From NCBI GenBank assembly GCA_951213105.1, contig OX578137.1:61454736-61518735 (forward strand): DNA of 64,000 nt. Direction: 5' to 3'. A model generated the notes under the pieces. The model did not search any database, had not been told where the DNA came from, and was given only the letters and a program-made list of their open reading frames with translations. The DNA is from Amaurobius ferox. Its lineage: Eukaryota > Arthropoda > Arachnida > Araneae > Amaurobiidae. The translations under genes were made by a program, and so were the position numbers. Positions 12,361 through 26,720 of this stretch are shown in pieces. Every line of letters starts with the position of its first letter. Positions within the stretch are counted from its first letter, which is position 1.

Positions 12361-12850
12361 TGATTCATAGGCTCATGGCCAGCCCACGGGCTTAGGCCCA
12401 ACCCAACTCGGGGACTAGGCAGAGCCAGAATTTTCTAACAGAGTTTCGATCCGCTCTGAATTTTTTAACACTGTTTCGAGCCAGGCCAGAATTTTCTAAC
12501 ACTGTTTCGAGCCGGGCCGGGTTCCAGCTTAATTTTCAAAAATTCGGGTAATTCCTGGCAGAACATATTTAATTTTAAATATTTTAATGAATGTTAATCG
12601 AGAACATGAAATTATTGTGTTTTTTCAACTATGCAAAGATAAATGCAGAAAAAAAAACTTTTATCACAATTCTCCGTAATTTCGCACATTCATGATTCTA
12701 CTATATTTGAATAAATAATTTGGGCAGAACCGGGTCGAGGTTCAATGGTCTTCAGGTCAGACCGGGCTCGGGTTCTGCATTTACAAATTTCTTCTTACTT
12801 GGATCGGGTTTAAGAACTGGTATTGTCAGGCCGGGCCTGGTGAAAATCTA
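12361..12850. repeat. GC-rich patch with short tandem units
   Basis: About three tandem units of roughly 41 bp (12,425-12,520) share CAGAATTTTCTAACACTGTT and CGAGCCxGGCC. A second GC-rich part at 12,720-12,850 repeats ACCGGG/GGGCCTGG motifs. Composition is very different from the AT-rich surroundings. It looks like part of a transposon that I cannot classify. Confidence 0.5.
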
Positions 12851-12902
12851 AAATTTTGGCTCGTGCAGAACTTTAGTAGGATTAACTTCAAATATAGGGG
12901 AA

Positions 12903-13136
12903 TATAGTAGATCAACGGAATGCCAGTAGTTATACGGCACCAAGTAGCTCAACAAATCCCAGTAGCCCAACGGGTTCAAGTCGACCAATGAAGAGGGCGT
13001 CAGCTAGCCAGACGGATATCGGAGGTTCCAACCACGATTTCCGTCTAACTAGTTGGTGCACTCGTATGTGATTGATTTGAAGCCTTTGCGCTACTTGAAT
13101 TCGCTGAACTACTGAGACCCCGCTGAGTTACTATCT
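12903..13136. mobile_element. Foldback/MITE-like element with about 46-bp inverted ends
   Basis: The left end (12,903-12,953) and the reverse complement of the right end (about 13,091-13,136) align along their length. Shared stretches include ATAGTAxxTCAxCGG, CAGTAGTTxxxCG and CAAGTAGCxC. The roughly 140-bp interior has no open frame. The size, inverted ends and lack of coding suggest a non-autonomous DNA transposon. A target duplication could not be fixed with confidence. Confidence 0.55.
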
Positions 13137-13490
13137 TTCCTTCTTTGATTCTAAATGTAAAAATGTCCTACAAAACTTTATTGGAATATCTGTAAATCCT
13201 TTTTCAGCAAGCATGACTTTTCTTACCATTTCAGAAAAGTGTTACACGATTTTACTGAAGTTGATATAATACGTCTTTCCTTTCTTTGCAATGCATACTG
13301 ATTTGAAGGATATATAGTAAAAGGGTACAAAGCTGAAGATTTCTATGGCTCTTGAAAATTTTTAATATAAGTTTGTAATGTATAAAAAATTGCAACAAAA
13401 CTGAATAGAATAAATAATTACTTACCAGATTACTTTTATCGTTTGGTCGCAGTGGTACGAATTGTGGCAGTATTCCATAATCGCAGTGGT

Positions 13491-15140
13491 GATGTAGGCA
13501 GCACATGACTTTCCTTATAGGATGCAATGAATTTACTCCTTTTATAGTCAAAAAATAATATGTAAGATCCACAATACTTTGTTTTCAACGTTGATATTTT
13601 TAACAACTACTTAAAGTATAAAGTATCCAATTAACTTATATATCACGCAACTCTCAATAAATAATTGTCAATATTGATAGCATCCTCAATAAGCAATACA
13701 GTCCATATATTAAAATATTTTAAGTTCTTCAATGTGGCATAAGTTTTATTAATTTAGGGTCATTTTTGCAATTTTGACGATATTTTTGTCAATCTGAGGC
13801 GAAATATCGCCAAGTTGTCGATGATACTTCGCTAGATTATTCGCAAAATTCGCCAAATGCATCATCAAGTGTTACAAACAAACGGATAGAAGAGCATTTC
13901 TTATATACCAGAAGGTATGTCCGTCATACGAAGGAAATCATAATTTGCTAAGCATTACTACCATTTTGTGTCATTTTTATCAATTTGAAGACAGTTTGGG
14001 CAGTTTGGCAACATTTAAAAAACTCGCTAAGTTGGCGATGTCCCGCTAAATTTCTTGCCAAGTATTACGGACAGACGGCCGGAGAAATGGGTTAGTCTTA
14101 TAGTATATTCTTATATCTGCTTTTCAAGATATGGAACTTTAACCAATTAGTCTTCATTTCATTGATTAATATCAGTTCCATCAATTTGGCGAATTTTCAG
14201 CAATTCAGTGACATTGTCGTCAATTTGGCAATATTTAAAAATCACCAAGTTGGAGATATTCCGACGAATTCGTCACCAAAATTTTGCCAAACGTTACGGA
14301 AGGAAAAATAGGTTATTCTATAGTAGATTCTTATATTCTTTCCAAGATATTGAATTTTCGTCAATTAGTCGTCATTTTCGGTGATTTACCGTCACTTTTA
14401 ACAATTTGGTGACATTTTCTTTAATTTGGCAACATTTAAAAAGTCGCCAAGTTAGCGACATTCCTTTCAATTCGTCGCCAAAATCTCGCCAAGCGTTATG
14501 CACTAAGAAATAAGTTATTCTTATAGCAGATAAATGGCTATTGGCGTCCAAATACAAAAGTATTATCCACAGTATCTTTCCCCATGAACGGAACGAGCTA
14601 GGTCCACCAGAATGATATCACCAAATTTATCGCATGATATTACATATAAAAAGTGAACATATTTCACAATAGTTAATATTTTTTTTTTAGTTTATTAGAT
14701 TTTTGATACATTTATTTGTAAAATATGCAATATCTCAAGAACGGTTCTAAAGTTTGTATTAATCGTTTTCTAACGAAAAATTACATAAAAAATGACAATT
14801 TGCGTAGCTTTATTAAAGGTTTTTATTTTTGTTGATTTTTTTAAAATTTCACTCGAAAATATAGGGGGGGGGGGTTCTGCACATTCGATTGCGTTTAAGA
14901 ACAATAGGCTTACAGTACTCACGGATTATAATTTCGTTCGAATCACTCCATTCGTTAGATATTGTCTCCACAGACTCACTGACACACACGCACACACATG
15001 CACAAACATCACCTCAAAAATGTTTGATTCATATTCAGGGATGCTTGAAAAGTGCTCTCCAGTCGAAAACTCGAATTCGAATTTTCGACGCCGTCACCAT
15101 GCTTTCCTTATACATTATGCTATGTATATAAGAAAGTAAT
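13491..15140. mobile_element. Hairpin-ended non-autonomous repeat, copy 1 (expanded)
   Basis: The family has a left end around GGCAGCACATGACTTTCCTT and a right end with a hairpin (here CTTTCCTTATA ... TATAAGAAAG). In between are a GCCAAGTTGGCGA core, a block with ACTCGAAAATxTAGGG, CATTCGATTGCGTTTA, ATCGTCTCCACAGACTCACT, an AC run, and GTCGAAAACTCGAATTCGAA. In this copy the GCCAAGTTGGC core unit occurs four times, near 13,809, 14,025, 14,253 and 14,445, with spacing of about 190-230 bp. No protein is encoded, and the open frames here are chance. Confidence 0.7.
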
Positions 15141-15390
15141 TATATATTCATTATTTGCATAGATAAATTGCATAAATATATTGAGGATCTGTTATATTTA
15201 ATATTAAATAAATTTCCATTATAAAGCTATATACATTCATTATACATATTCATGTAATTGTGTATTGTCATTAAGGAAACTTTAGTTCTATTTTATAATT
15301 AATTAGTACTTATAAAGATTTCATATCAAATTAGTGTTCCATTATACCCAATAACAGACATCTTAATCAATCTCATTGTAAGAAAATCTG

Positions 15391-16155
15391 ATGTGGGCAG
15401 CACATAACTTTACTTATATAATGCAATGAATTTACTACTTTTACAGCAAAAAAATATGTTATTCTTATAGTAGATACTTATATTCTTTCCAAGATATTGA
15501 ATTTTCTTTAATTAGTCGTCATTTTCATCGATTTAGAGACATTTTTATCCATTTGACGAAATTTTCGTTAACTTGACAACATTTAAAAAAGTCGCCAAGT
15601 TGGCGACATACCGCCAAATTCGTTGCCAAAATCTCGCCAAGCGTTATGGGTGGAGAAATACGTTATTCTTAAAGCAGATAAATGACTATTGGCGTTCAAA
15701 TACAAATGTATTACTCAAACTACCTTTTCTTATGAATAGAACGAAATAGATCGACGAGAATGATGTCACCAAAATTATCGCATGATATTACATATGAAAC
15801 GTGAACATGTTTCTCAACAGTTAATATATTTTTTTTTAATTTATGGTATTTTTTTTATAAATTTTTTTGAAAAATGTGCAATATCTCGAGAACGGTTCAT
15901 GCTAGCGTTCTAAAGTTTATGTCAATCATTTTCTAAGGAAAAATTACGTAAGAAATGTCTATTTGCGTAACTTTATTAAAGGTTTTGATTTTTTGATGAT
16001 TTTTCAAAATTTCACTCGAAAATTTAGGGAGGTTCTGAACATTCGATTGCGTTTAGAAACAATAGACTTCCAGTATTCACGGATTGCGATTTTTGTACCA
16101 AATTTCATTCGAATCGCTCCATTCGTTCGTGAGATATCGTCTCCACAGACTCACT

Positions 16156-16205
<50 letters not shown>

Positions 16206-16345
16206 GACATCACTTCAAAAATGTGCGATTCGTGATCAGGGATGCCCGAAAATTGCTCTCCCGTCGAAAACTCGAATTCGAATTTTCAACTCCGTCACAA
16301 TACTTTCCTTATACATTATGTATATAAGGAAAGTAAAAACGTACA
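15391..16345. mobile_element. Hairpin-ended non-autonomous repeat, copy 2
   Basis: Same block order as copy 1 but with a single GCCAAGTTGGCGA core (about 15,593-15,645). It includes a pure AC microsatellite (about 16,157-16,203) after the CTCCACAGACTCACTGACAC block. The right end is a near-perfect hairpin with CTTTCCTTATA and TATAAGGAAAG arms around CATTATG-like sequence. The left end carries CTTTCCTTATA as well, so the outer ends are inverted relative to each other. Confidence 0.75.
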
Positions 16346-17019
16346 CTTTTAAGATCAATCTCTAATATAGGACACGCGGATAAGATTGTTATATAAAAAG
16401 AGGTGCGTCTATATAATTTACATGTAGAAAGACGTGCCCTGACAGGATTCACATATGAAAAAGAGTACATCTGTAAGATTAATATGTATGATAAGGAAAT
16501 CGTAATGTTAATATCTTAAGAGGTAAGTGACTGTTAAACGAATGGAAAACATTGATAGTTAATATGTATTACTGTAAAAGCATAAATGCATATATGCGAC
16601 AGATAAATAGGTATAGTGAAATATTCTTTGAAACGGGGGAGTTTGTCAATTTCCTTTTTGAGTTATCAAAATTTTAATTTCAAACTGTATATCAAATCTT
16701 GCAAAGTACGAAATATCTCTATCAGCTGTATTTGGTTCCATGTAAAAGCTCTAAAATTTAATGGCGATATGTACATTTGCTTTTAAATCAAAATGTTACC
16801 ACTTCACACACACAAGCTGTCATTTTACCAATAATGTCTAAAATGTTGACTATTTCTTAATGTCCTAATTCCGTCCATTTATGAATTCTAAAATTTTCGA
16901 GTAAACATTTTTTTATATTATAAAATATAAAAAATGTCTGCAGGGCAAATATTAAAAAAGAAAAACAGTATTAAAGCAGAAACTTGTTTCAAAAAGAAGC
17001 TAGGTTTCTGACATCTCAA
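16346..17019. other. AT-rich DNA without a recognisable feature
   Basis: Nothing coding or clearly repetitive was recognised. Confidence 0.4.
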
Positions 17020-17260
17020 AAAACTTCCATTTATGTTCCACAAAAATTTTGAATTAAAAAAAATATATATGGATAATTTTGGAATTACTTTAAAACTCAT
17101 CATATAAATTGTGTCTAAGCCAGCATTTTGCTCATAAATTATTGATGAATCAAGAAAATAAAATAAAACCCTTTACATTTTATAAAACGAAAGTTTCTCG
17201 AGAATTAACATCTGGTAAAAATGTCATTGCATGTTCGGTATCTCATGTATTCGTAATTCG
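17020..17260. repeat. Dispersed repeat, copy B
   Basis: Second copy of the repeat at 9340-9600 in the same orientation. It shares CATTTTGCTCATAAATTATT, GATGAATCAAGAAAATAAAA and TGTTCCACAAAAATTTTGAA with small differences. It is diverged by many substitutions and short indels. Confidence 0.6.
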
Positions 17261-19104
17261 AAATTAAGATTAATATCTAGATATTTTATTTTTATCATTT
17301 TTGTTTTAATATTGAAGGTATTAAATTATAGAAAAACTCAATGAAAATTCAGTTTTGTACAAAATGTAATTCCAATGTCTTCTGTAATTTATAGATTTTA
17401 TTCAAACTTAAATTCTAATTTTATATTTGTATATCAATAAAAATATTGATCATAATATGAGTTTTGAATATAATCAAATATAATAAGTTTTAAATATAAT
17501 CATACTTTGTAATTTCTTTTCAAAATGGCGAATTGGAGATAACTTCAATTTGCCATGGCTAATAATTTATTAATTTATTTCAAAATAATATATTGAATTT
17601 ATTTCGATACAAAATTTGGAAGGAGGAAGGAATTAAAAGGAATTTGAAAGTCAATTTATAAAACAATTAAAGTTTAATATGTTGTTCATAAGTATAGAAA
17701 AATACGTTTTTTATAAGATAAAATAATTTTGATTGATGATCTACGTGAAAAGTAAAAAAACTCTCATTTTCGCATATTAGATTATTAACGATTCATTTTT
17801 TTTTTATGGAATAAAATTTGATCAAGAAGAATTTGCATTTTTAATCAAGATGAAATCTTATTTAAATATAGCAGATGATTCAAAATCTGAATGGAATAGG
17901 TTACCTGGTAGCAGAACTGAAAGAAACTTGCAGAAAGCCTGGTTTTTACACCCCGTGCCAATTTATTTATAAGATGAAAGTAAATCTAATGTTTTATAAT
18001 GGACGCAAGAGCTAACATGCGGTATTGTGGCTACCGGAAAAAGTTATAGAATTCTTTCTGGTCTTATTTTGAAAGCAAGAAATTAAAGTACTTTTTTTGC
18101 ATGCCCGATGTGGAGAAGTTGGTATTATAATTGTGGCGCTATACAGGATGACTGATTTCGATTTCTGGTTCCAGTTTACTGTTTCTAGAGTTATAACTAA
18201 AATTACATTAATCAATATCAAACTTCCTAAAATACCTATGTCATTTACATGAATTGGAGACAATTTGTGTTTTACATATTTATACTGTTATATGACATTT
18301 TTGTAGCAGATCTATACTATAGTTCTGAAAGTTTACATGTATGTCTATTTGTATGTGTGTCTTTCTAGGTATACAACTCCACACAGTTTATCACAACTCC
18401 ACTAAATTTGGTATGCTAACTAAACCGACCAATCAGAAGTGTGTAGTGAATAAGAAGCGCATAGCAATAGCAAAAATAACTATAAAATCGTAGTTATTAA
18501 AACTTCATTCTTTCAAGGATATCAAAGTCCTACACATTCTAATTATTTAGTGAATTCAAAATACCTGTTTTAAACGACATATGGACTTGAAATTATATCA
18601 CAAAAATAACGATGTAACGAGCTTTCAGATATTCGTAATTCAGAGTGCGCTACAGAATAAAACTGTCAAAGTAATGTATTCATGATATAATTACTTCAAA
18701 ACATTGTAAAATGTATATATAAATTCAAAATATAGTTATAAAATATATGTATTTAGAACATAATAATATGCGCTGGATTAAAGAAATTTCAACTTTTAAT
18801 CCAAGGCAGTGCTGAGTAAATTTTCTAGTATGATAAAATATTTTAAAATCAGATAACCACAAATATCGATCGCACTTTAATTAATTTAATTAATAATAAA
18901 TAAAATAAACTATAATAAAAATATTAATCTTAATTTAAATAATCAACATTTCAATTTCTTCAACTCACTTAATTTTATGCTTCTCCCCAATCACGAATGC
19001 ACTTAGATCTTAAACATTTGAGTAGAAAATATACATTTTTGTAAAGATAAAAAAGTTACCCGATTCATGTAGTGGTCAGCAGAAGAAACAAGCTCCATTA
19101 ACAA
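17261..19104. other. AT-rich DNA without a recognisable gene
   Basis: No gene seen. A fragment near 18,310-18,480 (ATGTGTGTCTTTCTAGGTAT and CTAAACCGACCAATCAGAAG) has the look of a common dispersed repeat, with related phrasing near 22,200 and 33,240, but I could not define its limits. Confidence 0.4.
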
Positions 19105-19217
19105 TTTCTGGAATACCAGCATTCCATGAAGCGTATTACAGGTGTACCAGCATTCCATGAAGCGTAGTACAGGTGTACCAGCATTCCATGAAGCATGTTG
19201 CAGGTGTTCCAGCGTTC
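19105..19217. repeat. 33-bp minisatellite, about 3.5 units
   Basis: Tandem units contain ACCAGCATTCCATGAAGCGT followed by AxTACAGGTGT. The period is 33 bp, so the minus-strand frame stays open over it and yields an 11-residue repeat. That open frame (19,098-19,307) begins outside the repeat, but nothing else supports a gene. Confidence 0.8.
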
Positions 19218-22200
19218 CAGGAGTTGAAGATGATCAGTCACTTCCTCTGAGGCTTGTGTAAATGTAGTCCATGAAAACACTTCCAAGTGTTCGAATTCGG
19301 ACTTCACTGGGATCGTTGCTTTAGCCCGTAACTTTTAACGCCAGTACAGTTTTTATTCCTCTTTTTGAACTTTTCCTACTCCTCTTGTGTCTTTCTGACC
19401 CTTGCTTGCCCCCTTTTCAGTCAATGCTTGAGGTCTTCCGTCCAAGACGAGTAATGCTCCATCCGTCTACTTTCTGACTGTATTCTAGCACCCTGTAGTT
19501 TGGAGTACCCAGAATTCATCTACAACTGCAAGAAACGCAACAAAATCGACATATTTCTATTTACTGTTGTGGGAATAAATAAATGTTCCTGACACAGGAA
19601 CACCGTAATTATTCATCTTGGCTTAGCTCTTAGCTTTCGAACATTCAGACCGTTCAGTCAGAAGCTGTATTCAGCTACTCCGAACTTTACCATTCTAGGA
19701 CTCTACTGTGCAAAACTTAACGTGTGGCTTGTTTTCCCGTCGCAGAACCGCTCTACCACTGTAAATAATTTTTTTGTGCACAAAGTTTTATAGCTAAATA
19801 ATAAAATATTTATTACGTAAAACGCTTGGGAAACTAAATTGCCATGAAACAGTGATCTGGCCCTCTCGCAAAATATTAAATAAGCAGAGTGATACCTACT
19901 CTAAATAAAGAATCAACAATCACAATCCCCCAACTAGCTATGTGATATGAATAATTGGCTAGTCTATTCTATTAAATCAACTATAGATTGTGAAACTGGT
20001 CCACTGATGCTAGTCGCTGCACTGAGAGAGAGATTTCGCGCTAAATAATTAATTTCATTTCTCATAATTACTTTTAAATGTTCGCACTCATAACTAAACA
20101 TTTATACTTAGCTAGTAGTTCTAGCTTTTACAATTTACTGATAGATAAACAAGTTCCAAACATATTAATTTGACGTGTGATTAATGAAACTTTATCTCCA
20201 ACGAAAACAAAATCAAAATCCCTTTAATACGTCCAAAAGAATATGTTATCTCACAAAGCATGGTTCAAGATTCTTGTCACTTCCCGCTGGTTATGAGAAT
20301 AAAGTTAATTGGCGGTCTGGACGAGAATAATATAGCCCGGAGGAAACAATTAAAGAAATTAACTTTTAATCTGAATTATAAGATGCTCGTTTAAGAAAAC
20401 ACTGTTGCTCTTGACAGAATAAGGAACATTTCTCTTCGTGTTGCATTGTTATTTTTTGAATATGCTGAAATGTTGTGTGTTTACTAACATAGTCATAATT
20501 CAAATGCATATGTGTTTGCAGGTAAAACATGCATTTCAGTTAGAAAAATTACCTTAAATAAAACAAAGATTTTTGAAAGAAAAAAAAATAGGATTTTTGA
20601 GGGCAGTAGACACAGAATCTAAAGCAGAAAAAGTGGTCACTTGAAAAATTGTTTACGGTAAATGGCGGCACGAGACATATTTATGCTACCCTTTATTTAA
20701 AAGAAAAATAGAAGTAAAAAATTTACTTTTGATCTCTATGGTGGAAATAAATTATGGTCCATTGTAAAAGAAAATTCAAACTGGAATTTAAAAAATGAAG
20801 TCTGGTAATAACAGTTGGTAATCATATTGAACATTTTGCAATTCGATATCCAGATCTATATAACATGGACAATAGCAGACGTGATAAAAAAAATTTAGCG
20901 AGACCAAAATTATCAAATAAAAATTTTCATTCTGTATATTTTAACTTATGTATCATTAAAATAAAGTATAACAATTGAATTACTATGACAATAAATTAAT
21001 ACATTTTGCAATTCTGTTATTGCAGTGGAACCCCGAGTTAGCGCTTCTCTGTAAAACCGATTCGTCGAAGACGTAATATGGAGGAAAATGCAATTAACAG
21101 GAAACTATTCTGACTTCTTCTTCTTCTTCAGTGGCCTGACAGCCCAGGATGACTAGTATATAGAAATTAATTTAAACTTGTAAGTTAGTAACTCAAATTT
21201 ACTCTTAATATTTAAAATTAATCCTCAGTGTCCTCAGACAATAATTATTATGCTTCCAAAATGCGAGAATTCAGACTAAAAAAGAAATATCGCTAAAAAA
21301 ATGTAGCTGACACCGCTGTGTGACAAATTTCTCGTTCCTCCAGTTTCTCTGCTTCGTGGCTCAAAAACTATATCATTTAAAAAACTATAAAATTTAAAAC
21401 TATAAAATTTAAAAACTATAAAATTTAAAATTTGTTACACTTGTAAAAAACGATTTGGAGAACACACTGAAATAAACCGTTTTTTGATTTAAACTTTAGT
21501 TTAAGAAATATTTGATGTCAAAATTATAGACAAAATATTTGAGCTGCGAATTTGCTCCTTAGCATACTAACACTAGCAAGAGAACGAAGTTTTGCAGGCT
21601 TGTGACTACACAGTTAAATTTTTACAAGAGGGAACCCTGTTTTTCATTTTGATGCATCTTCTAGCCATTTGACTTCTTATGCACTGCTGAAGTGAAAAAT
21701 ATTCTTCCGCATCGGAGCGAGCATCGAGTTTCTGTATCAAATACCACAAAAATTATAACACACAAAATATGAAATTTGATACATTTGTAGAGAAATAAAA
21801 TGGGAACACGATGAAATAAACCGTCTTCCAATTTAAACATTAGTTTAGCTTTAAATAGCTCCCGATGCGAGTTCTGCGAGTGTCAGTGAGTGGGAGGCGA
21901 AGGTTAGGGAGCAAGAGGCACAGCCCCTAATGATTAAAATAAAAATTATTTAATAGTAAATTATTTGGCTAGACACTGTCTAGCTTGTCTATCCTGACGC
22001 TTCGCTTCTGCTCATGATTACACCTGATGCAGATTAAATACCATTATGAAACCATTACGCTAGTAATTTCTAAAATAAATAATTGAGTATAATAATACTT
22101 TTTACTTTCCCTACAGTACATGATAATATATAGGTAAAATATTGGAATCGTGTCAAAAATCGCATATCAAGTTTTCGACCAATCTACATGTTTCAGATGC

Positions 22201-23376
22201 TCTAGTAAAGTCTTTGTGTGTGTCTGTCTGTCAATGTAATATATATCCACTCTAACTAAAATTAAAATTTCAGGTAATTCACTTGTGAGTTACTCTGGTG
22301 CGAATTAAATTTAGTACAATTCGAAAGAAAATAACTTTTTTTTTGCAAAATGGCACGCAAAATACAGCAAAATCTGAAATAAAAGATAGATTACATGTCT
22401 TCAAATGCATCAATTAAATACTCATTTAACAGGTAGTTTTTGACGATGAATAGAAAAAGATCAACTCCATTACTCTAGGAATAACCGTGCATGATAAATT
22501 TAGGTTAGGGGGAGGGGTGTATTCTTTGCAACGTCGCTTTTAAAAATACGTCCAGACGTCAAAAATGAGGACAAAAATTGAATTAAAATTGTAAATTCAG
22601 TGAAATTTCAAATAATTATCAAAATTATTTTGTACAATTAAACTTAATTTAATGAGTTGCGAATGAAAGAAAGATAAAATGATTTTGATTATGTAGAGTA
22701 AGTCATGTGCTGCCCACATTAGATTTTTACCATTCGTTATGTTAAAAATGAATTGGTGTTATAACGACAGTTTTAATTTTCATTTTACTCTGCACTGCAG
22801 AGCATTTCCTAGATATTTCTTTGCTGAAACAAAAAGAGTTAGGAAAAGTCAGTCTTTTTCTTTTAAGAAACAATGATTTTCTATCCAAAAAAACATTTGA
22901 CAAGAATTTTGTTAAACATTACAAGCGCAGATACTCTTCTCATAGAGAGAGGACTTTCCGCTAGCTACAAAGCCCACCTGCGACCATAAGGTACAATATC
23001 AATAGGCCTACATATCCATAGGAGGCAGGAAATATTTCAGGGATGGGGTGAAGAACTCTATATGCATACATGCTTTCAATGGCTAAGAATTTTCTGTAAA
23101 CTTTAGGTTAAGATCAAAGTAGTCATGTCATTTCCACAAAGAACGCCAAATTATCCAATCTAATCAAATCCGAGAGCTGCAAACACTGACAGAAAGTTTT
23201 CTTGTTACCTTCATTATTTCAAAAAAATTGATGCCTTTTTCCTACAAAACGACTGGATTCATATATCCACAGTATGGAATGACAGCTTCATATAAAATGC
23301 TGTTCCAGTTTTTTAAGGTAAACATTTCTGACATTCTGTAACCACAAGTTTTGTCAACAACACTCGTAGTTATAGG

Positions 23377-23380
<4 letters not shown>
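19218..23380. other. Long gene-free AT-rich stretch
   Basis: No open frame with codon-like composition was found. Small items: a (CTT)n run at about 21,115-21,130; three short tandem AAAACTATAAAATTTA units at about 21,375-21,430; and a minus-strand fragment of the hairpin-ended repeat left end near 22,690-22,730 (AGTCATGTGCTGCCCACAT). The sequence GCAGTGGAACCCCGAGTTAG near 21,024 could be a DNA-transposon terminus, but I found no partner. Confidence 0.4.
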
Positions 23381-23427
<47 letters not shown>

Positions 23428-23429
23428 GG

Positions 23430-23467
<38 letters not shown>

Positions 23468-23475
23468 CCTATATT
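23381..23475. repeat. TA microsatellite containing a perfect 54-bp palindrome
   Basis: A TA run (23,381-23,421) is followed by a palindrome from 23,422 to 23,475 with arms AATATAGGATTATATAT and ATATATAATCCTATATT around a TA core. Such a sequence can extrude as a cruciform. It may equally be an assembly artefact. Confidence 0.85.
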
Positions 23476-24159
23476 AGCATTTTGTATCTTATATTAACAA
23501 ATTGTCAACATTTTTATGAATTAGCATTATAATGTATTTACATCCTCTTATAATATTTTACATGCCCCTTTATTACGTAGATTTTACTAGAGAATTTATC
23601 ACATTTTACTGTTTTTTGCAATACTGTTATTTATATCTCTCGATCTCCACTTTCAACTAATGCGATTGGCAACAGTGGTCTCGTCTTTTGCTGCTATTGG
23701 ATAGGACATTTGCAGTATTTTTTCAGGTATTTTTATATTAATATTTTAATTTTCAATATTTTTGCTTGTCGTCCAAGTAGACAGAATTTTTAGATATTAT
23801 CTATCTCTGTCTTCAGAAACAAGCTTTTTATGTTCATTTTGAATAATTACTTGGAATTAAAAAATAATTTGTTCAAAATGTACAGTTTTTTTGGCCTATC
23901 GCTTATCCAGGTGTATAGCCTTAATGCTTGGTTATTTTTTGTTTTTTAATTTTCGAATTCTCGCTATTGATTTCTATTGAATGTATTTAGCTTGAGGACT
24001 AGATATATGCATGTTATTCTCCTCTTCATTGATGAATCTCTGTTTTTACTTCTTTCTAAATTGTTGGCATATTTCAAGTTATTTTCTTGCTCTTCAGTTT
24101 TTTGAGTTACAACTTATTTCTATTCTATCATTGGATTTTCATATTATACCTTTATATAT

Positions 24160-25110
<951 letters not shown>

Positions 25111-25576
25111 ATACTATTATACATACAATTTTATATATAACAGAAACAGTGGTGATAATAATATCATTAAGATATTTTTCTTGAAGAAGAAATAATCGAA
25201 TTATATCGTCTTTTTTATAACAGCAGAGCTCTGTCAAAAAAGAGCTTGAAAGAGTTCTTATAATCCACTTTGCTTCTTGTAATTGACTTTGTTATCTCAA
25301 TTGCGAGTATTTAAGCACGTTTTATGGTAGATATAAGAAGACACAAATATAAAAATATCTCTTCACTTTACGCAGAATAGTAATAGAAGGATAATGTCAT
25401 TTCATTGTAAAGAAAAGCGTTAAAAAATTTCAAAGTTTTCTGATGTTAAAAAAATTGCTTAATTCATTCGATAGCGCAAATTACATTCATTTAAAGATTT
25501 AGTTTTGTATCAATAAAACGAATTCTTACATCAGCATCGAGGATTTAATGCTTTTTACTTGCACAAAACAAAAAAA

Positions 25577-26426
25577 TGTGATGTGGGCAACACATGATTT
25601 TCCTTATATAATGAAATGAATTTACTACTTTTACAGTAAAAAAATAGGTTATTCTTATAGTAGATACTTATATTATTTCCAAAGTATTGAAGTTTCGTCA
25701 ATTAGTCATCATTTTCATTGATTTAGCGTCTTTTTTTCCATTTGGCGAGATTTTCGTTAATTTGGCAACATTTAAAAAAGTGGCCAAGTTGGCAACATTC
25801 CACCAAATTCGTCGCCAAAATCTTGCCAAGCGTTATGAACGGAGAAATAAGTTATTCTTAGCAGATATATGACTATTGGCGTTCAAATACAAAAGTATTC
25901 TCAAAGTGTCTTTTCTCATGAATGGAACGAGCTACATCCATGAGAATGATGCCACCAAATTTATCGCGTGATATTACATATGAAAAGTGAACATGTTTCT
26001 CAAAAGTTAATATTTTTTTAATTTATGGGATTTTTTAATAAATGTATTCGAAAAAATATGCAATATCGCGAGAACGGCTCATTCTAGCGTTCTAAAGTTT
26101 ATATCAATCGTTTTCTAAGGAAACATTACATAAGAAATATCTATTTGCATAGCCATATTAAGGGTTTTGATTTTTTGATGATTTTTTCAAAATTTTACTC
26201 GAAAATTTAGGGAGGATTCTGAACATTCGATTATATTTAAATATAATAGGCTTCAAGTATTAATGGATTGTAATTTTTGTACTAAATTTCATTCGAATAG
26301 CTCCATTTATTCGTGAGATATCGTCTCCACAGACTCACACAAACACACACACACACACACATACACACACACATACCTTCACACACACACACATAGTTTC
26401 ACACACACTTACATACTTTCACACAT

Positions 26427-26457
<31 letters not shown>

Positions 26458-26548
26458 CATACTTTCACACACACACACATACTTTCACACACACACACAT
26501 ATACTTTCACACACACATACATACTTTCACACACACACACATACTGTC

Positions 26549-26580
<32 letters not shown>

Positions 26581-26720
26581 ACAGGCGTCAAGCTAAAAGT
26601 AATTGTTTCGTATTCTAGAGACCACAAAAAGTGTCGATCCATCAAAAACTAGAGTTGCGATTTTTATCACTATTCTAACACTTTCCCAATACATTACCTT
26701 GTATTATAGGGAAAGCAAAA
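25577..26720. mobile_element. Hairpin-ended non-autonomous repeat, copy 3
   Basis: Same block order as the copies at 13,491 and 15,391: a left end with GGCAACACATGATTTTCCTT, a GCCAAGTTGGCAAC core at about 25,780-25,830, a CTCCACAGACTCACACAAAC block, a long CA tract and a final hairpin. The hairpin arms read CTTTCCC and GGGAAAG, whereas copy 2 has CTTTCCT and AGGAAAG. Both arms changed together, so pairing is preserved. Confidence 0.7.
26337..26583. repeat. CA tract with periodic CATACTTTCACA punctuation
   Basis: A CA microsatellite repeatedly interrupted by ACATACTTTCACAC at irregular 20-30 bp spacing. It lies inside copy 3 of the hairpin-ended element, where copy 2 has a pure AC run, so the interruptions arose within this copy. 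Confidence 0.85.

Noticed and set aside
19098..19307. Minus-strand gene with 11-residue repeats
   Set aside because: The repeat part is a 33-bp minisatellite, which keeps a frame open by its length. No start context, splice sites or known motif support it.
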